Below the pieces are notes generated by a model. The model had not been told where the DNA came from. It searched no databases and saw only the letters and a list, made by a program, of their open reading frames with translations. From assembly GCF_016904945.1 (NCBI RefSeq), contig NZ_JADIKF010000034.1, positions 1 through 64,000 on the forward strand: 64,000 nt of DNA. The letters are read 5' to 3'. How positions within the stretch are numbered: position 1 is the stretch's first letter; each line of letters starts with the position of its first letter. The position numbers and the translations under genes were made by a program. The stretch is from Dyella mobilis. Its GTDB lineage: Bacteria; Pseudomonadota; Gammaproteobacteria; Xanthomonadales; Rhodanobacteraceae. Shown in pieces: positions 60,153 to 64,000 of this stretch.

Positions 60153-60980
60153 ATGAGCCCCGATACCACCCATCCGCAGAATGCCGACATCCCGCTGCTT
60201 GAAATCCGCGAAGCCAGCGTGTTGCGCGGCGATCGCCTGATTCTCGACCGCTTCAGCCTCAAGCTCGCCGTCGGCCAGCACGTCGCCATACTTGGCGCCA
60301 ACGGTTCGGGCAAATCCACCTTGATTCGTCTGATCGCGCGCCAGCTCTATCCGCTGGCGCGCAACGACGGCGTGCCGACGATTCGCGTGTTCGGCCGCGA
60401 TCGCTGGAGCGTGAGCGAATTGCGCAGCCTGATCGGCATCGTTTCGCCGGCGCTGCAACTGGACTACACCAGCGACACGCCGCTGGAAGTGTTCGACGCG
60501 GTGGTGTCGGGTTTCTTTGCCGCACGCGGACTGGGGTTGGATCATCAGGTCGCGCCATGGATGCGCGAACGCGCCAGCGAAGCGCTGCAACAGGTGGAAG
60601 CCACATCACTGATCGGCCGCGAGATGGCCAGCCTCTCCACCGGCGAGGCGCGCAGAGTGCTGATTGCCCGCGCGCTGGTGCATCGTCCGCGCGCCCTGTT
60701 GCTGGATGAACCCTGCGCCGGCCTGGATCCGGCCAGCCGGCGGCGCTTTTTACAGACGCTGCGCCAACTCGCCGGGCACGGCACGACCTTGCTGCTGGTG
60801 ACGCATCACGTGGAAGAGATCCTGCCGGAGATCGATCACGTCGTGGTGCTGCGCGAAGGCCAGCTGCTGCGCGAAGGCGACAAGGCCAGCGTATTGACTG
60901 GTGCCGTGCTCAGCGCGGCGTTCGACATGCCCATGCGGGTGGAGCGCCAAGGCGAGTATTACGGCGCCGACGTAATGTAA
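60153..60980 (+). CDS. ABC transporter ATP-binding protein (stand-alone)
   Basis: 275 residues. Walker A ILGANGSGKSTLIR near 48-56, signature LSTGEARRVLIARAL, Walker B ALLLDEPCAGLDP and switch His in LLVTHHVEEIL. No permease gene is adjacent, so its membrane partner, if any, is elsewhere. It resembles the ModF/YlmA-type group of solitary ATPases. A ccaccccat/atggggtgg hairpin follows at 60994-61019. Confidence 0.9.
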   Translation: MSPDTTHPQNADIPLLEIREASVLRGDRLILDRFSLKLAVGQHVAILGANGSGKSTLIRLIARQLYPLARNDGVPTIRVFGRDRWSVSELRSLIGIVSPALQLDYTSDTPLEVFDAVVSGFFAARGLGLDHQVAPWMRERASEALQQVEATSLIGREMASLSTGEARRVLIARALVHRPRALLLDEPCAGLDPASRRRFLQTLRQLAGHGTTLLLVTHHVEEILPEIDHVVVLREGQLLREGDKASVLTGAVLSAAFDMPMRVERQGEYYGADVM

Positions 60981-60993
60981 AAGTGTTACGGCA

Positions 60994-61019
60994 ACCACCC
61001 CATCGATGGATGGGGTGGT
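60994..61019. terminator. Hairpin between the ABC ATPase gene and sppA (convergent)
   Basis: accaccccat, loop cgatgg, atggggtggt. Without a clear T-run; possible bidirectional terminator for two convergent genes. Confidence 0.5.
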
Positions 61020-61037
61020 GAGCCGGCTCAATGCCGA

Positions 61038-62912
61038 TCAGTGCGGCGAGCAGAAGCAATACGAATACACGTTCGGCTGCCCCGCCTGTGCCGAGCGCAG
61101 CATCTGCAGCTCCGGCGCCAGCGCCGGCAATTGCGCGAACCAGCTGGGCAGGCGAATGCCGTAGCTTTGCAGGCCCGACACCATCGCGCTCTGGTTGAGG
61201 CTGACGACGAAGCGCTCGAACGTGTTCAGCGGACGCTCCTGGTAGTGCACCGCGTAATCCTTGCCCAGGTGTGCCAGGTCTGCCGCTTCCTTGACGGCGC
61301 TTTGCAGGCCGCCGAGCTGATCGACCAGGCCGCGCTGCATCGCCTGGTCGCCGGTCCACACGCGCCCCTGCGCGATCGCATCGATCGTATCGAAACTCTT
61401 GCCGCGCGCCTTGGCCACGCCGCCGACGAAATCGCGATAGCCCTTGTCGATGACCGACTGGATCACCGCGCCGACCTTCGGATCCAGCGGCCGGCTGACG
61501 TTGAAGGCTCCGGCCAACGGCGTGGTGCCTACGCCGTCGCTGCTGATGCCGAGTTTGGCCAGCGTGTTGGGAATGGTGTAGTACATGCCGAAGATGCCGA
61601 TCGAACCGGTGATGGTGTTCGGCTCGGCGTAGATCTTGTCGGCATTCATCGAGATCCAGTAGCCGCCGCTGGCGGCGACGTCGCCCATGGAAACCACGAC
61701 CGGAATGCCCGCTTCGCGCGTCTGTTCCACTTCGCGCCGGATCTGCTCGGCGGCATACACTTCGCCGCCCGGCGAGTTGACGCGCAATACCAGCGCCTTG
61801 GTGCGCTTGTCTTCGCGCGCACTGCGAATCAGCGCGGCGGTGGAGTCGCCACCGATCGAACCCGGCGGCTGGTCGCCCGCGGTGATCTCGCCCTCGGCCA
61901 CCACCACGGTCACGCCCGAACCGGCGAGGTTGTCGTTGACGTTAATCGTAGTGGTGTAGCGATCCAGGTCCACCCCGCGAAAACCGTGGCCGTCCTTGCC
62001 CGCTGGCACGCCTTGCGAATGCAGCATCTTGATCAGCTCCTCGCGCGTGGCGAGGCCGTCGATCAGGTGTTCGTTGAGTGCGAGCTGGGCCAGGTCGCCG
62101 TTGGTGCTGGCAATGCGGTCGGGCAATTGATCGATATCGTCGCGCACCTGCGCCGGATCCAGCTTGCGCAGCTTGGCAACGGTGTTGACGTAGCCGTCCC
62201 ACAAGCCGCCCATCCAGTAGCTGTCGGCTTCCTTGGATTCCGGCGAGGCGTGGTTGAGCACGAACGGCTCGGCCGCGCTCTTGAACTGGCCGTGGCGGAA
62301 CAGGTAGACGGTGACACCCAGCTTGTCGAGCAAGTCCTTGTAGAACAGCCGGTAGTTGGCCAGGCCGGTGATCATCAGGCTGCCTTGCGGATCGAGCAGG
62401 ATGCGATCGGCATGCGCGGCCAGCAAATACTGGTATTGATCCAGGCTCGGCGCCCACACCAGCACCGGCTTGCCCGCCGCGCGGAAGCGGTCGAGCGCCG
62501 CACCGACTTCGGTCAGCGCGGCAAAGCCGCCGCTCTGCAGCTGGGCGGGGTCCAGCACGATGCGCGTGATGCGCGAGTCTTTCGCGGCGGCATCGATCGC
62601 ACTGGTCAGGTCGCGCAGCTGCACTTCCTTGAGTCCGTTGCCGGAGAGTTTGGCAATGGCACGCTGCGCCGTGTTGATGCTGTATTGCTCTACCAGCCGC
62701 CCTTCCGGCTTGAGCACCAGCACGCTGCTGTCCTGGATGACGGTGCCGTGCTTGAGCGCACCGATACCGAAGATCAGCAGCACAAACAAAATAAAGAAGA
62801 AGAAGAACACTACGTTGATCAGGGTGAGCCTGACGATGTTGAGGCCGCGCCCGAATACGCGCAGGAAGATCCAGAATCCGTTCGGCTGCCGCAGGGGCGG
62901 TGGTGTGCTCAT
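61038..62912 (-). CDS. sppA: Signal peptide peptidase SppA, long (67K) type
   Basis: 624 residues. One N-terminal transmembrane anchor (INVVFFFFFILFVLLIFGI). Two tandem SppA/Clp-like domains follow. The catalytic Lys is in RHGQFKSAAEPF (first domain) and the catalytic Ser in GDVAASGGYWISMNAD (second domain), the split dyad of the E. coli-type 67-kDa enzyme. It degrades cleaved signal peptides in the inner membrane. Confidence 0.94.
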   Translation of the reverse strand: MSTPPPLRQPNGFWIFLRVFGRGLNIVRLTLINVVFFFFFILFVLLIFGIGALKHGTVIQDSSVLVLKPEGRLVEQYSINTAQRAIAKLSGNGLKEVQLRDLTSAIDAAAKDSRITRIVLDPAQLQSGGFAALTEVGAALDRFRAAGKPVLVWAPSLDQYQYLLAAHADRILLDPQGSLMITGLANYRLFYKDLLDKLGVTVYLFRHGQFKSAAEPFVLNHASPESKEADSYWMGGLWDGYVNTVAKLRKLDPAQVRDDIDQLPDRIASTNGDLAQLALNEHLIDGLATREELIKMLHSQGVPAGKDGHGFRGVDLDRYTTTINVNDNLAGSGVTVVVAEGEITAGDQPPGSIGGDSTAALIRSAREDKRTKALVLRVNSPGGEVYAAEQIRREVEQTREAGIPVVVSMGDVAASGGYWISMNADKIYAEPNTITGSIGIFGMYYTIPNTLAKLGISSDGVGTTPLAGAFNVSRPLDPKVGAVIQSVIDKGYRDFVGGVAKARGKSFDTIDAIAQGRVWTGDQAMQRGLVDQLGGLQSAVKEAADLAHLGKDYAVHYQERPLNTFERFVVSLNQSAMVSGLQSYGIRLPSWFAQLPALAPELQMLRSAQAGQPNVYSYCFCSPH

Positions 62913-62966
62913 AAATCCATCGATTCCTTAAAGATGCGCTCAGGGTAACCGCTGGCACGTTTCAGG

Positions 62967-64000
62967 TCATGAGGGGATCGTGGCATCCGTCGTGGGCGAC
63001 GCGACAGGGCCAAACGTACCGGGCCGGTGCCGGCGCGAGCTTCGCCAGAAACGCGCGAACAATAAGATGGCCGCCATGCTCAAGCCGGCGATCAGCCCCA
63101 TCCAGATGCCGCGCGCGCCCAGGCCGAAGTGGAAGGCCAGCCACCAGCCCACCGGCATGCCGACAAGCCAATAGGCGAACAAGGTGATCGCCATCGGGAT
63201 GCGGGTGTCTTTCAGGCCGCGCAGCGCGCCGTTGGAGGCCACCTGGATGCCATCGGAAAACTGGAACAGGCCGGCCAGCAGCAGCAATTGCGAGGCCAGC
63301 TTGATCACCGTGTCGTCGCGGGTATAGAGCGAGGCGATGAAATGCGGAAAGCCCAGCATCAGGCTGGCCGACAGCAACTGGGTGACCAGGGTCAGGCCGA
63401 TGCCGCAGAAACCGGCGTAGCGCACGCCGGACGCATCGCCCCGCCCCACGGCGTTGCCCACCCGCACCGTGATGGCCATGGCCAACCCCAGCGGGATCAT
63501 GAAAAACAGCGAGGCGATATTGAGCGCCACCTGATGGCTGGCGACGACGTCTTCGCCCATGGTGCCGATCAACAATGCGGCCGCCACGAACAGGCCACCC
63601 TCGGCCAGCAAGGTGATCGCCATGGGCAGGCCGACGTGCACCAGCGCGCCGATGCGCCGCGGACTGGGCCACTCGAAGTGATCGAAGATCCCCAGTCCGC
63701 GGTAGTTGCGGTGACTGGCGATATAGATGGCGAAGGCAATCATCTCGATCCACAGCACGGTCGCCGTGGCGATGCCGCAACCGCGCGCGCCTTGCGGCGG
63801 CAAGCCCAGCTTGCCGAACATGAAGGTGTAGCCCAGCGGCACCAGCAGCACCAGGCCGCCCAGGCTGAAGTACATCGAAGGACGGGTCATCGAGAGGCCT
63901 TCGGACAGGCCGCGCAGGGCGAAATAGCAGGTCAGCGCCGGCGCGCCCCAACTGATTGCCCGCAGAAATTCGCCCACGTCGGTATAAAGACCTGGCGTCA
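62967..64000 (-). CDS. MATE-family multidrug efflux transporter (5' end outside window)
   Basis: The reading frame is open to the window edge (it reads TPGLYTDVGEFLRAISWGAP at 64000 and below), so the first ~100 residues are missing. About nine hydrophobic segments. MATE features include SEGLSMTRPSMYFSLGGLVL, LVHVGLPMAITLLAEGGLFV and LFQFSDGIQVASNGALRGLK, plus DTRIPM typical of the NorM group. Expected to export cationic drugs in exchange for Na+ or H+. Confidence 0.9.
   Translation of the reverse strand, partial: TPGLYTDVGEFLRAISWGAPALTCYFALRGLSEGLSMTRPSMYFSLGGLVLLVPLGYTFMFGKLGLPPQGARGCGIATATVLWIEMIAFAIYIASHRNYRGLGIFDHFEWPSPRRIGALVHVGLPMAITLLAEGGLFVAAALLIGTMGEDVVASHQVALNIASLFFMIPLGLAMAITVRVGNAVGRGDASGVRYAGFCGIGLTLVTQLLSASLMLGFPHFIASLYTRDDTVIKLASQLLLLAGLFQFSDGIQVASNGALRGLKDTRIPMAITLFAYWLVGMPVGWWLAFHFGLGARGIWMGLIAGLSMAAILLFARFWRSSRRHRPGTFGPVASPTTDATIPS

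Noticed and set aside
61041..62948. A 635-codon open frame opposite sppA
   Set aside because: Shadow of SppA; no family pattern and no ribosome site.
1..64000. tRNA, rRNA, prophage or integrase-type genomic island ends
   Set aside because: No tRNA or rRNA sequence, phage structural gene, integrase or att-like direct repeat bordering the type III region was recognised.

Overview
This 64 kb window is GC-rich, densely coded chromosomal DNA from a gammaproteobacterium of the Xanthomonadales (Lysobacterales). The best guess is Rhodanobacteraceae (Dyella, Luteibacter or Rhodanobacter type). The guess rests on the homodimeric AceE, the MaeB malic enzyme, RsgA followed by a QEGLA-motif protein, three large Oar-like TonB-dependent receptors, DUF6491 lipoproteins, and several families of palindromic intergenic repeats. 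This is inference from gene content; no rRNA or tRNA was seen.

Layout. 1-6.3 kb: the right end of an IS481-type element, two DUF6491 lipoproteins flanking a zinc-ribbon gene split by a 266-bp MITE, another lipoprotein, a membrane LytTR regulator, an MFS exporter, a glutathione transferase and an ElaB/DUF883-like protein. 6.3-11.3 kb: two putative effectors stacked in the gap between the ElaB-like gene and aceE. Between them lies a decayed copy of the aceE 3' end followed by a copy of the ElaB-like 3' end, so each effector sits in its own [elaB tail - effector - aceE tail] unit. 11.3-14.0 kb: aceE.

14.4-28.3 kb: one long minus-strand type III secretion operon, read from 28.3 down to 14.4 kb: a ribbon-helix-helix regulator, sctC, sctD, a needle/pilin candidate, sctI, J, K, L, Q, R, S, T, U, V, N and an SctO/HrpB7-like gene. 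Most genes from sctI onward overlap by 1-4 bases. Two core export genes look damaged. sctV has an in-frame amber codon at codon 114. sctU stops before the autocleaving NPTH domain. 28.3-33.2 kb: an AT-rich control region, two small harpin-like secreted-protein candidates, two small unknown genes, and a third effector. That effector shares its N-terminus and paired carbohydrate-binding-like modules with the 9.8-kb metalloprotease effector and is frameshifted at a G8 tract.

33.4-43.2 kb: housekeeping genes: maeB, rsgA with a QEGLA protein, a TTG-started aminotransferase coupled to an SGNH hydrolase and followed by an LpxH-like phosphoesterase, and a glutaredoxin/A-type/rhodanese fusion. Palindromic repeats lie between several of them. 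43.8-56.6 kb: three Oar-like TonB-dependent receptors, with a PKHD-type hydroxylase and a TPR-sulfotransferase between the second and third. 57-64 kb: AMP nucleosidase, DegV protein, SDR oxidoreductase, small lipoprotein, ABC ATPase, SppA protease and the 3' part of a MATE transporter.

The most notable content is the effector-capture locus beside aceE, the modular effector family, and a type III system with two apparently broken export-gate genes. The latter suggests a decaying or unconventional system, or sequencing errors at the amber and frameshift positions.
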